DNA from: a bacterium
GTDB taxonomy: Bacteria > Myxococcota_A > Bradymonadia > UBA7976 > UBA1532
Reading direction: 5' to 3'
DNA length: 33,234 bases
Assembly (NCBI GenBank): GCA_030426085.1
Contig: JAUHYW010000094.1
Coordinates: 1-33,234, forward strand
The position numbers and the translations under genes are program-made. Under the pieces are notes generated by a model that made no database searches, was not told the DNA's origin, and worked only from the letters and a program-made list of their open reading frames with translations. This document shows positions 1-9,528 of this stretch, piece by piece (the first letter of the stretch is position 1; every line of letters begins with the position of its first letter).

Positions 1-202
1 GTATACAGCGCCACGTCAACTCGAACGGGGTCCAGGGCTGGGGAACGAACCTCAACGGGCGGGGCATCGGCGCCTCCGAGCTGCAATGTCTCGAAGGGCT
101 CATCGATCAGCCGGAGCGATTGTTGCGTAGAATCGACCCGCGCCGGGTTCCCGGAGGGCGATCTCGAACGGCGCCGGCCCCCGTCGCAGGGGCCCTCACA
201 GG
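1..202. other. Intergenic edge, no supported gene
   Basis: No complete gene is visible. On the plus strand the frame starting at base 3 is open with fairly high G/C at third positions and reads plausibly around GLIDQPERLL. It could be the 3' remnant of a gene that begins outside the window. It stays open to 443, however, where it would run antisense to the ligase gene for about 240 bases, so it is not called. One minus-strand frame is also open here. I see no promoter I would defend. Confidence 0.4.
176..194 (-). terminator. Hairpin just past the end of the six-gene operon
   Basis: A perfect 6-bp inverted repeat (GGCCCC / GGGGCC) with a 7-nt loop lies 8 nt beyond the stop codon of the last operon gene. 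There is no T-tract after it, so it is either a weak intrinsic terminator or a 3'-end protecting stem-loop. The call rests on position and symmetry only. Confidence 0.35.
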
Positions 203-3200
203 CTACTGCCCCAGTATCCGGGCCAGCCAGCCGCCCTTGTCCCGCTTGTTCAGCTTGCGCATCTCGACCGCCGCCCGCTCGTGGGAGATCCGCTCGGCGA
301 CGAGGTCGGCGACGATGCGCCGGGCCTTGTGGGTGCGCACGACGGCGTCGGCGAAGTCGACCGCGTCCTCGAGCCGGTCGAAGAGGCGGGCGAGGCGGCT
401 GCGCTCGGTGCTGGCCGAGAGGCCGTCGACCAGATGCCGGTAGCGCTCCTCGACCCGGCGGCGGGCGTACTCGAGCGCGCCCCGCTCCTCGGCGGACAGC
501 GCTCGCTCGGCGTGCTCGGTCAGCCTCGCCCGGGCGGTGCCGGCCCCGACCACCCCCGGATCGCCGGCGTTGGCCACCGCCCGCAGCGCGTCGATGCGCC
601 GGCCCTCGTCGGGGTCGTCGAGCGCGGTGAGCAGCCGCTGCATGGCGTCGGCGTTGACCCAGCGGTAGACGAAGTCGAGGCCGGTGCCCTTGATGTTCTG
701 GATGCCCATCGCGGTGGCCTCGCACCCCGGGGGCAGCGCGCGGGCGAGCCGGTCGATGATCTGGTCGCCGGTGGCCTCGGGGTTGGTGACCGGCACGATG
801 CGGTCGAGGAAGAGCGCCCGCCACGCCTGCCGGAACCGGGTGTTGGCCGCCTCGGGCGCGGCGGCGCCGTCGGCCGCGGCGTCGACGAGGCGCACCAGCC
901 GGGCGTGGATCGCGAGGTCGGCCAGCAGGCGATGGGCCGCGGCCCGGGCCTCGGACAGCTCGGCGTGGGCCAGGGCCTCGGGCGGCCCGTCGAGGGCGGT
1001 CAGCGCCGGGCCGTCGAACAGCGCGTCGAGCGCGTCCCGCCAGTCGTGGTCGGCCTCGACCCGGGCCCGCACCGCCTCGGGGTCGACCCCCTCGCCCTCG
1101 GCGATGAGCCACGGGCCGGCGGCGGCGAGCGCGTCCTCGAGCGGGCCCGGCTCGCAGCGCCGCTCGAGCCCCTCGCAGAGCATCGTCAGCCGGGCGGCGA
1201 GCGCGTCCTGGGTCGGGAACGGGATGCGCAGCCGGTTCATCTCGGCCTCCAGCCGCCGCCGGGGCTGCTGGCGGTCGTCCCCCGGCTCGACGATGTGGAC
1301 GTGGGCCAGCCGCTCGGTCAGCGCGGCGTCGAGGTAGCCCTGCAACCCGGCGAGGTTGGTGCCGATGAGCACGTGGCGGTCGGCGGCGACGTCCTCGACG
1401 AGGATGCGGGCGAAGATCTCGGAGCGGGGCACCCGGTCGGCCCGGTTGTTGACCACGGTCACCACCACCGCCCGGGGCCGGGCCCGCAGGTCGACGGCGT
1501 CGAGGCCGGTGCGGCTCCAATTGGCCAGGAAGCCGGCCCGCTCGTTGGCCGACATGCCGTTGGCGAATGTGATCACCCGCCCCCGGATCCGGGCCGGGGG
1601 GTAGCGCTTGAGCACGCCGAGGTCGGGCACGACGTTCTGCGCCATCGTGTGGATCGCGAGGGTCGGGTCGACCCCCAGCTCGGCGCCGAGGCGGGCGACG
1701 AGGGCGATGTTGCGGGGGTGCTCGTCGTAGGGGAACAGCGCCAGCAGGTCCCGGGGGATGAGCTCGGCGTCCAGCGCGGGGGTCGCCAGCATGCGGGTGC
1801 CCCGGTCGCGGGCGGTCTCGGCGAGCAGCGGCAGGAAGTTGTCCTCGCTGGTGATCAGGGTCGCGCCCCGAGGCACGAACTCGGCGATGACCCGGGCGAC
1901 GTCCTCGCCGGCGGGGCCCTGGATGTCCTCGTGGTCGGGGTAGGCGTTGGTCAGGGTCGCCAGATCGTCCCGCATCCACTCGTTCTGCAGCAGCGAGACG
2001 TAGCGCGGGTTGAGGCCCATGCACTCCCACAAGAAGACCTCGGCCTCCATCTTCGCGGCGAGCTCGAGCATGTCCCGCTGCTCCCAGATGGTCGCCTTGT
2101 CGTAGGGCCGGTGGATGAAGACCTCCAGCGGCAGGCGATCGGGCACCGAGTGCATCATCATCGCTTCGCAGCCGGTGGTCTTGACGAAGACGTCGTAGCC
2201 CAGGCCGTGGAACAGCCCCGCCTTGAGCCGCTCGGTGCCCGACTTGCCCCGGGTGCCCCACCCGCCGATGCACAGCGGCAGCGCCGATCGGGCCCGGTCG
2301 ATGCGCCACTGTCGCCAGCGGGCCCGGCCGACGAACCAGGTGAGCGCCCCGGCGAGGAAGAGCGCCAGCGCCGGCTGGCCGCCTTCGGCCCACGACAGCA
2401 GGAACGCCGCCGAGTCGGCGAAGAGGTCGCCGAGCGCCTGCCACGCGCCGTCGGTGATCAGGGCCAGGCTCGCCGCGCCGCCGCCGACCCGGGCCAGGGC
2501 CGGCGAGGGCGGCACCGGGCGGCCGGGGAAGAGCGAGGCGATGTGGGGCGGGACCGGCATCGAGTCGTCGTAGGGCTCGAAGTGCAGGTCGACGTCGTAC
2601 GCCGCCCGCACCGCCTCGACGTAGTCGCCCCGGTGGGCCTCTTCGGTGGCGCCGAGGGCGTCGAGCCGGCGCTCGGCGAAGGGGGCGTAGCGCCAGGTGA
2701 GCTTCAGGCGGTTGATCAGCCGGCGCAGCGCGCCCCGGGGCGGGGAGACGGTGGTGATGCCGAAGTCGCTGAAGACGTGCACCGGCCGCCGGCGCAGCAC
2801 CGACAGGGCCAGCAGGTCGTCGACGGTGGGCAGGTGGCGGCCCCAGCCGGCCTCGGCCCGCACCCGGACCCGCTCCCCGGGCACGGTGGTCGGGACCTCC
2901 TCGTCCATGCGCCCCGGCGGGGCCCGCAGCTCGCCGATCGGTGAGCGGCCGGTGGTGTGGGAGATGCCGGCCCGCTTGGTCGGCGAGGGCCGGCGCAGCT
3001 CGTGCAACAGGCGCCACAGGCGGCGCCGGCGGCGGTCGCCCCGCCACAGGGTGATGCGCCGGCCGCGCAGGCGGGCCGAGAGGCCCAGGTCGCGGCGGCT
3101 GAGGTCGGCCAGCGTGCGCCCGATGACCCGGCGCATGGCGGGGGTCTCGACCTCGACCGGCAGTTCGAACGTGCGCCGCTCGCCCTCCCGCAGCGCGCGG

Positions 3201-4591
3201 GCGGCCTTGCCCAGCCGGCGGGCGAGGGCCTGCTGCTCGGGCGCGTCGGCCAGGTCGAGGCGGTTGCGGCCCCAGGCGAGGGTCTCGATGACCGGCGGGG
3301 GCAGCGCGGGGTCGGCCAGCCGGCCGTCGAGCGCCTTGCGGAAGCGGCGGGTGTGGGGCGCCATGCGCTCGGGGGTCGCCGTCGCCGCCCGGCCGATGTC
3401 CTCGGCGAGCAGCCGCAGGGGCAGCGGGTCGGACTCGTTGCGCAGGATCGAGGCGCACAGCTTGGACAGCGGGCCGACCGCCCCGTCGTCGGGGTCGCTC
3501 GACAAGAGCGCGGCCAGCCCGTAGCGGGCGGCGACGGCCCGGACCCGGGGCGAGTCCTCGGGGGTGCGCGGGTCGCGGCCGGAGAGCGCGCGCAGCGGGC
3601 CCAGGCCGCCGTAGGGGGCCAGCCGGGCGAAGATCTCGGCCAGCCCCTGGCGCACGTGCTCGCTCTCCTCGCCGGCCCAGACCCGGTCGGCGAGCAGCGT
3701 CACCGCGTCCCGCGGCGGCAGGCGCTCGGCGACGATCCCAGCCACCAGCCGCCGGGCGACGAAGCCGTCGGGCGGCTCGCCGGGCCGGGGGGCGAGGGCC
3801 CGGGTCAGCAGCGGCAGGCCCTCGTCGCGGGGCATCAGGGTGGCGATCTCGGTGGCCGCGCCCCGCAGGAACGGGTGGGCGCGCATGTCGCCGGCCAGGG
3901 TGAGCAGCCGGCGCAGGGTCACCGCCGAGGCCCGGTCGAAGAGGCCCCGCCGGTGCAGGCCGCGGTACAGCGCCAGCAGCGCCGCGAGCACGTCCCGCCG
4001 GGGGCCCCAGGGGTGCTCGGGGTGCACCGCGAAGCCGCCGAGCGCGGCGTCGATCTTGACGCTCTCGACGAGGCTCAAGCAGACCCCGTAGTGGGTCTCG
4101 GGGTGGGTGACGAGCGCCGCCGCCAGCCGCCCGGCGAAGAGCATCGCCACCTCGATGCGCTTCTGGACGCGCCGCTGCCGGCGCAGGTGGCGCTCGTGGA
4201 ACGCCTCGAAGTCCAGGTGGCGGTCGAGCGCGGCGAGGTCGGCGGCCAGGGTCGAGCGGTCGCTCTCGGCGGCCCGCAGCGCGCTCTCGGCCAGGTTGCG
4301 CCGGGCGGCGCGGTCGGGCTGGCCGAACCACGCGTCGCGGAAGCTCTGGAAGTCGCGGTCGGCCTCTCCGATCGCGCCGCGCCACGCCTCGACGTGCACC
4401 CGCGCCCGGCCGACGAGCTCGACCCGGGCCTCGGCGGTGTCCGGGGGGCGGCCGTCGCCGAGGGCCTCGACCAGCGCCGCGATCGGATCGCGCCGCAGCC
4501 GGGCGACCAGCGGGGGCAGGTGGGCCTCGATCAGCGCCCGCAGGTCGGCGGGGGCATCGGGGGGCGCGGCGTTCGGCGGGGCGTCGGTCAT
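203..4591 (-). CDS. pgsB: PgsB/CapB-like poly-gamma-glutamate synthase (Mur-ligase type), giant form
   Basis: This 1462-residue protein has a PgsB/CapB-type ATP-dependent amide ligase core. The P-loop GTRGKSGT sits at residues 779-786. It is followed by a WECMGLNP motif near 855-862 and TNAYPDHEDIQG near 881-891, matching the family's CMAL.P and TN.R.DH signatures. In that family the enzyme activates the gamma-carboxylate of the growing chain as an acyl phosphate and adds an amino acid. A membrane segment at about 738-756 precedes the P-loop. Bacillus PgsB is only about 390 residues; here about 700 extra N-terminal residues (helical, charged, HEAT-like) and about 350 C-terminal residues are added. 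The start ATG overlaps the stop of the upstream barrel gene (ATGA). The open frame continues far upstream, but that part is only the antisense or alternate frame of the neighbour and is rejected. The substrate is not visible from sequence. The hydrophobic PgsC partner is encoded two cistrons before the barrel protein, and no CapA/PgsA gene is present. Confidence 0.85.
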   Translation of the reverse strand: MTDAPPNAAPPDAPADLRALIEAHLPPLVARLRRDPIAALVEALGDGRPPDTAEARVELVGRARVHVEAWRGAIGEADRDFQSFRDAWFGQPDRAARRNLAESALRAAESDRSTLAADLAALDRHLDFEAFHERHLRRQRRVQKRIEVAMLFAGRLAAALVTHPETHYGVCLSLVESVKIDAALGGFAVHPEHPWGPRRDVLAALLALYRGLHRRGLFDRASAVTLRRLLTLAGDMRAHPFLRGAATEIATLMPRDEGLPLLTRALAPRPGEPPDGFVARRLVAGIVAERLPPRDAVTLLADRVWAGEESEHVRQGLAEIFARLAPYGGLGPLRALSGRDPRTPEDSPRVRAVAARYGLAALLSSDPDDGAVGPLSKLCASILRNESDPLPLRLLAEDIGRAATATPERMAPHTRRFRKALDGRLADPALPPPVIETLAWGRNRLDLADAPEQQALARRLGKAARALREGERRTFELPVEVETPAMRRVIGRTLADLSRRDLGLSARLRGRRITLWRGDRRRRRLWRLLHELRRPSPTKRAGISHTTGRSPIGELRAPPGRMDEEVPTTVPGERVRVRAEAGWGRHLPTVDDLLALSVLRRRPVHVFSDFGITTVSPPRGALRRLINRLKLTWRYAPFAERRLDALGATEEAHRGDYVEAVRAAYDVDLHFEPYDDSMPVPPHIASLFPGRPVPPSPALARVGGGAASLALITDGAWQALGDLFADSAAFLLSWAEGGQPALALFLAGALTWFVGRARWRQWRIDRARSALPLCIGGWGTRGKSGTERLKAGLFHGLGYDVFVKTTGCEAMMMHSVPDRLPLEVFIHRPYDKATIWEQRDMLELAAKMEAEVFLWECMGLNPRYVSLLQNEWMRDDLATLTNAYPDHEDIQGPAGEDVARVIAEFVPRGATLITSEDNFLPLLAETARDRGTRMLATPALDAELIPRDLLALFPYDEHPRNIALVARLGAELGVDPTLAIHTMAQNVVPDLGVLKRYPPARIRGRVITFANGMSANERAGFLANWSRTGLDAVDLRARPRAVVVTVVNNRADRVPRSEIFARILVEDVAADRHVLIGTNLAGLQGYLDAALTERLAHVHIVEPGDDRQQPRRRLEAEMNRLRIPFPTQDALAARLTMLCEGLERRCEPGPLEDALAAAGPWLIAEGEGVDPEAVRARVEADHDWRDALDALFDGPALTALDGPPEALAHAELSEARAAAHRLLADLAIHARLVRLVDAAADGAAAPEAANTRFRQAWRALFLDRIVPVTNPEATGDQIIDRLARALPPGCEATAMGIQNIKGTGLDFVYRWVNADAMQRLLTALDDPDEGRRIDALRAVANAGDPGVVGAGTARARLTEHAERALSAEERGALEYARRRVEERYRHLVDGLSASTERSRLARLFDRLEDAVDFADAVVRTHKARRIVADLVAERISHERAAVEMRKLNKRDKGGWLARILGQ

Positions 4592-7500
4592 CGGTCCACC
4601 TCCCGCGGCGGCAGCCAGAAGCGGCGGCCGGCCAGGTCGGGATAGGGCTCTTCGATCGGGGTGAAGTCGGTCAGCGCCCGCCCCCCGGTGAGGTCGATGG
4701 CGGCGGTGAGCACGAACCGGGGGGCGAGGTCGCCGCCGAGCCCGATGAACGGGCGGAAGCGGCCGCCGAGCACCAGCCGGGTGTCGCGGTTCAGCCAGAA
4801 GCCGGCGTCGAGGCCGACGCTGATCTGGTGGGTCAGCCCGCCCTCGCGGCGGTCGTCGTCGGCGAAGCGCACCGAGGGCCGGTAGCCGACGTAGCTCTGC
4901 ACCGTCGAGATGGGGCTGAGGCCGAAGAGCGCGGTCCAGCTCAGCGAGGGGTCGACCCGGTCGAGGCTGGCGAAGTCGTCGTTGGAGTAGGCGTCGAGCC
5001 GGGCCCGCAGGTGCTGGGCCCGCAGCATCTGCCAGCGCAGGCTGCCCCCGAGCCGCCAGCCGCGGCTGTGATCCCGGCGCCAGTCGGTGCCCAGGGCCGG
5101 GTCGATGCGCCGGTCGACCACCGCGTCGTCGGCGTAGCGCCCGAGCCACACCCGGGCCGAGGGGGTCAGCCGCCAGTCGGGGGCCAGCCGGAAGCCGCGC
5201 CACGCGGTGAGCCGGGCCCGGGCGCTCCAGGCGCCCTCGATGGGGTCGGCCCAGCCCTCGCCGTCGAGCTCGAGGCCCAGGCCGAGCAGGGCGCCGTCGA
5301 GACGCAGCGCGCCCCGGCCGCCGACGACCGCGTCGCCGTCGAGGGTCGCTCGGGTGCCGGGGGCCAGCCGCAGGTAGAGCCGGTCGGCGCCGAGGGCGTC
5401 GTCCCACCGGCGGCGGCCGATGGCGGCGAACTCTCCGATCATGGGCGGGGCGCCGTCGCCGGCGTCCTCCGACGCGTCGAGCGCGCCGTCCTCGATGGCC
5501 TGCAACCAGCCGACCTGGAGGGTGAGCGTGCCCCACGGGCCGGGGGCCCGGGCCTCGGCCGCCTCGGGGGGCACCAGCGGGGTCGGCAGGCCGGCGGGGT
5601 CGAACGGGGCCAGGCGCCAGGTCATCGGCGGGGGCGGCTCGCGGGCTGTGCCGGGGCGGTCGACCCGGACCGACAGCCGCATCAGCGCCTCGCCGGCGTC
5701 GGGCTCGAGCCGGATCCGGTGGGGGCCGTCGGTCGGGATCGGGATCACCCGCCGCCGGGTCTCGGTCACCCGCAGCGGGCGGCGGCCCTCGCCCCGGGCC
5801 CAGGCCGCGCCCGTCGCCAGCGGCAGGGTCTCGGTGCGGGCGGCGCCGTCGGGGCCGGTGATCGTGACGGCGATGGCCCGGGCCCGGGCGTCCACCGGGC
5901 GCCAGCCTTCGATCCGCACCGCGCCGGGGCCCTCGGCGACGACCTCGACCGGGCGCCGGTGCAGCGCCCGGAACACCCGCCGCTGGCGGAACGGGCGGAT
6001 GACGTGCTGCCCGCCGCCGCCGACGGTGGTCTCGTCGGCGATGGCCCGATCGGCCACGAAGCGCAGCCCGGCCGACTGCGCGCCGCCCCTGGTCAGCACG
6101 ACGTCGATCGCGACCCGGCCCCGGTGGGTGCCCAGCGGCACGGCGGTCTTCATGCCCGCCGGCACCCGCCGGATCTCGGGCTCGGCGGCGCCGTCCCGGA
6201 CGCGCAGGCGGCACGGGCGGTCCTCGGGGTCGGGCGCGCACCACACCTCGGCGGCGAGGGTCGTCGGGGCCAGCAGGCGCAGGGTCAGCGCGGCGCCCCG
6301 CCCGGGGGTCAGCCGGTGGCCGTCCGCGGCGGGCCACGGGGCGGCCAGCATCGCCGCCCGGACCTGCACCGACGGCGGGACGTGGGGTGAGATGGCCGGC
6401 AGGCGCAGGGTCTCGTAGCCCGCGGCGGCCTCCATCGCCTCGATGGTCAGCCACTCGCTGCCGGCCGAGGCCGGGCCCCGGACGCCGCTGACGCCGGTCA
6501 GTCGGTCGTCGTCGTCCATCCGGGCCACCGCGCCGAACGCCAGCGAGGCCAGCCCCGAGGGCGGGCCGTCGGCCTCGGCGTCCGGGGCCTGCTCGGCGGC
6601 GACCCGCAGGGCGTCGCGCAGATCGATCAGGGCCTCCCGGGCTGCGGCGAGGGTGCCCGCCTCGCGGTACAGCGCCAGATGGGCCCGGGCGGCGGCGGCC
6701 GCGTCGCCCTGCGCCCGCAGCGCCCGGCCTTCGCGGGCCAGCCGGGCCCGGGGCGCGTCGGCGGGGGTGTCGCCGGGCACGACGAGCGCGTCGAGCGGCA
6801 CGATCCGGGCGCCCGGGGGCGGGGCCATGGGCAGCACGTCCGGGTCCCGGGCGGTGGCGTAGCGGGCGAGCAGGCCGTCGACCCGGGCCGCCATGTCGGG
6901 CGGGGCGTCGAAGCGCAGGCGGTCGATGTCGGGGCGGGCGATGTGGGTCAGGTCGAGGTCGAGCAGCGCGTGGGCCCGGCGCAGGCGGGCCTGCCAGTCG
7001 GCGGGGCGGTGGGCCAGCACCGCCGAGGTGCGGGTGACGACGGCCAGCGGGTCGGCCGCGCCGCCGCCGGTGGGGGCCGGGGCCTCGGCGGCGGTCGGCG
7101 GGGCCTCGATGAGCGCCGGGGTGCGCAGGGTGGGCCGGACGAGCAGGCGCGCGCCGTCGGGGCTGCGCAGGGTGATCCCGCCGGTGGTCGGGGGCACGTC
7201 CAGGATCACCTCGACCGGGGCCGACGGCGCCGGGCCGTCGTCCAGGGGCAGCGCGTGGGGGTCGGGGCCGCCGAAGCGCAGGTCGACGGCCAGGATGGGG
7301 CCGATGTCGGTGTGCACCTCGAGGCGGGTCCGCTCGAGGTCGACGCCGCGCAGGGCCAGCTTCATGCGCCGGCGCTCCATGGACAACGGGAAGTCGACGC
7401 GCAGCGGGCCGCGGGGGCCCTCGACCGGCCAGGCCCGCTCGACGCGGCCGCTGGTCTCGGGCGAGGCGCCTTCGACCGGGCGGGCGTCGAGCCACAGCGT

Positions 7501-9528
7501 GGGCTGACCGTCGCCGGGGGGCAGCCCGATGGTGTGGCCCCCGGGCGCGGCGGCGAAGCTCAGCTCCTCGACCGCAGCCCCGGCCTCGACCCGCAGGGGC
7601 GTCCCGTCGACGGTCAGGGCGAAGGCCGCGCCGCCAGGGCGGTGGGCCACCATCCGCAGGCGGGTCGAGCGGCCGACCTCGGCCGGAGGCGGCGGCAGGT
7701 CGACCGCCGCCTCGGCTCCCGGGCGCAGCGGGGTGAGCCGGGCGAGCGCGTCGTCGTCGGGGCGGGGGTCGAGGCCGGTGGTCAGCCAGCGGCGGGGCGG
7801 GGCGGCGTCGGGGGCCGGGCGCACCGCGCTCCACACCGTGCGGGCCAAGGTGCGCAGGACCCGGGCCCGGGCGTCGCGATCGGTGGGGGCCCGGCGCCAC
7901 GCCTCCTCGGCCCGGGCGGCGGCGGCCCCGGTGGCGTCCACCGGCGGGCGGGGGCGGCGGCGCTCGACCGCCTGCGCCAGATCGGGGGGCAGGTCGGGGC
8001 CCACCTCGGGCAGCAGCGCGGTGGCGTCGGCCCGCCCGGCCCGCAGCGCGGCGTCGGTGGCGTCGAGGCGCAGGGCCCACACCAGCCGGGGGTCGGTCGA
8101 GCCGGCGGCGTCGAAGGCGGCGGGCAGCGCGTCGAAGCGGTCGGGGTCGGGGCGGGCGGTCAGGCAGCGCACGGCGGCCCACGCGGCGAGCACCGGATCG
8201 TCGATCGCGGCGTCGCAGGCGGCGTCGGCGTCGGCCAGCCCCTCGACGAGCAGCCGGGCCCGCCGGGCGGGGGGGTCGTCGCGGCCGGCCAGCCGATCCC
8301 GGGCGAAGGTCAGCCGCTCGGCGACGCTCACCGGGTGGCCCAGCGCCTCGTCGAGCATCGGCCGCAGCCGCCCGTGGGTCAGCCGGACCAGCGCCGGGCC
8401 GCCGCGTACGGTGAGGGTCGCCTCGGCCGCCTCCCGGGCCGGGGACCACACCGCGTCGGCCTTGGGCCCCAGCGGGCGGCCGGCGCGCGTCGTCAGCGGG
8501 CGGCGGTCGGGGAAGGCGGCGTCGGGCGCGTAGTCGATCGTCGCCGGCACCGAGCGGGGGGCGAGCACGACCCGGTCCCGGGGGCCGTCGGGCAGGCGCT
8601 CGGCCAGCCGCACCACCGGCGCCGCCCGGCCCGGGTCGAGCGCCCGGGCCTCGAGCCGGACCGCGCCCCCGCCTTCGAATCGCAGCGCGCGCTCGGCGCC
8701 GTCGGGCAGCTCGATCCAGTCGGCGAAGGCGCCCAGGGCGGTCTCGGGCAGGGCCAGCTCGACCGCGGGGCCGTCCAGCGGGTCGTCGAGGGCGTAGACG
8801 TCGCCGTCGAACGGGGCCTCGCCGGCCCACAGGTCGAGCGCCACCGCGGCGGTCCACGCCCGCAGCGCGGCGGCGGTCGGGTCGCGGGGGTCGTCGGGCG
8901 CGCCGACCCGCTCGGCGAGGGCCCGGGCGAGGTCCAGGGCGCGGGTCATCGCGGTCGCCCCAGCCACCGCGGGCAGGGTCGCCGTCGGATCGAGTGCCCG
9001 GTCGAGCAGATCGCGGCGGGCGGTCTCCCAGATGACCCGGGCCGGGCGGCGGGCGAGGCGCTCGATGCGCAGCCGCACCGGCCGGTCGGCGCTCAGCCGC
9101 CAGACCGCGCCCTCGGCCGGCCCCTGGACCAGCATCCACGTCCGGCCGTCCACCGGCAGCAGCGCCTCGTCCTCGTCGATGACCGCTCGGGCGCCCGCGT
9201 CGCCCACGACCCGCGCCGCGCGCAGCGGGGGAGCCTGCACCGGCTCGCCGGCCGCGTCCACCGGCACGACGCGCAGCACGTCCAGCCGGTCGAGCCACAG
9301 CGCCGCGGCCCGGTCGGGGCCCACCCGGACGGCGTCGGCCCGGACCGACGGCGCGCCCGGCGGCACGTACGGCGGCGCCGGATCGACGGCGGCCGGCGGG
9401 GCGAGGCGCACGACCACCGGAGCCCACACGAGGCCCGCGTCCCGCTCGCCGGGCGGCGGCTCGAGCAGCGTCGGGGCCGCCCGGGCGACGCCGCCCAGCA
9501 ACAGCGCGAGCAGGGCCAGGCGGATCAT
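4588..9528 (-). CDS. Exported protein with C-terminal outer-membrane beta-barrel, candidate polymer export channel
   Basis: This protein of 1646 residues starts with a clear signal peptide (MIRLALLALLLGGVARA, cleavage after about 17). Most of it is beta-rich periplasmic sequence with many short D/G turns. A helical, TPR-like stretch lies at about 840-960, with A-rich helices such as ALRAQGDAAAAARAHLALY. From about residue 1395 to 1615 the sequence alternates hydrophobic and polar residues in short aromatic-rich strands (GWRLGGSLRW, SYVGYRPSVRF, LVLGGRFRPF), as expected for an outer-membrane barrel of roughly 10-12 strands. A Pro-rich tail of about 30 residues follows. TPR plus barrel is the layout of polysaccharide exporters such as PgaA and BcsC, but I recognise no family signature. 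It overlaps both neighbours by 4 nt (ATGA). Inference: it carries the product of the PgsB/PgsC-like pair across the outer membrane. Confidence 0.75.
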   Translation of the reverse strand: MIRLALLALLLGGVARAAPTLLEPPPGERDAGLVWAPVVVRLAPPAAVDPAPPYVPPGAPSVRADAVRVGPDRAAALWLDRLDVLRVVPVDAAGEPVQAPPLRAARVVGDAGARAVIDEDEALLPVDGRTWMLVQGPAEGAVWRLSADRPVRLRIERLARRPARVIWETARRDLLDRALDPTATLPAVAGATAMTRALDLARALAERVGAPDDPRDPTAAALRAWTAAVALDLWAGEAPFDGDVYALDDPLDGPAVELALPETALGAFADWIELPDGAERALRFEGGGAVRLEARALDPGRAAPVVRLAERLPDGPRDRVVLAPRSVPATIDYAPDAAFPDRRPLTTRAGRPLGPKADAVWSPAREAAEATLTVRGGPALVRLTHGRLRPMLDEALGHPVSVAERLTFARDRLAGRDDPPARRARLLVEGLADADAACDAAIDDPVLAAWAAVRCLTARPDPDRFDALPAAFDAAGSTDPRLVWALRLDATDAALRAGRADATALLPEVGPDLPPDLAQAVERRRPRPPVDATGAAAARAEEAWRRAPTDRDARARVLRTLARTVWSAVRPAPDAAPPRRWLTTGLDPRPDDDALARLTPLRPGAEAAVDLPPPPAEVGRSTRLRMVAHRPGGAAFALTVDGTPLRVEAGAAVEELSFAAAPGGHTIGLPPGDGQPTLWLDARPVEGASPETSGRVERAWPVEGPRGPLRVDFPLSMERRRMKLALRGVDLERTRLEVHTDIGPILAVDLRFGGPDPHALPLDDGPAPSAPVEVILDVPPTTGGITLRSPDGARLLVRPTLRTPALIEAPPTAAEAPAPTGGGAADPLAVVTRTSAVLAHRPADWQARLRRAHALLDLDLTHIARPDIDRLRFDAPPDMAARVDGLLARYATARDPDVLPMAPPPGARIVPLDALVVPGDTPADAPRARLAREGRALRAQGDAAAAARAHLALYREAGTLAAAREALIDLRDALRVAAEQAPDAEADGPPSGLASLAFGAVARMDDDDRLTGVSGVRGPASAGSEWLTIEAMEAAAGYETLRLPAISPHVPPSVQVRAAMLAAPWPAADGHRLTPGRGAALTLRLLAPTTLAAEVWCAPDPEDRPCRLRVRDGAAEPEIRRVPAGMKTAVPLGTHRGRVAIDVVLTRGGAQSAGLRFVADRAIADETTVGGGGQHVIRPFRQRRVFRALHRRPVEVVAEGPGAVRIEGWRPVDARARAIAVTITGPDGAARTETLPLATGAAWARGEGRRPLRVTETRRRVIPIPTDGPHRIRLEPDAGEALMRLSVRVDRPGTAREPPPPMTWRLAPFDPAGLPTPLVPPEAAEARAPGPWGTLTLQVGWLQAIEDGALDASEDAGDGAPPMIGEFAAIGRRRWDDALGADRLYLRLAPGTRATLDGDAVVGGRGALRLDGALLGLGLELDGEGWADPIEGAWSARARLTAWRGFRLAPDWRLTPSARVWLGRYADDAVVDRRIDPALGTDWRRDHSRGWRLGGSLRWQMLRAQHLRARLDAYSNDDFASLDRVDPSLSWTALFGLSPISTVQSYVGYRPSVRFADDDRREGGLTHQISVGLDAGFWLNRDTRLVLGGRFRPFIGLGGDLAPRFVLTAAIDLTGGRALTDFTPIEEPYPDLAGRRFWLPPREVDR

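Noticed and set aside
281..2944. Plus-strand open frame antisense to the ligase
   Set aside because: No recognisable motif; it lies fully over the conserved ligase core.
4592..9427. Upstream extension of the ligase reading frame into a protein of over 3000 residues
   Set aside because: The extension is only an Arg/Pro/Gly-rich alternate frame of the barrel gene. The ligase ATG overlaps the barrel stop as ATGA, the same junction used elsewhere in the operon.
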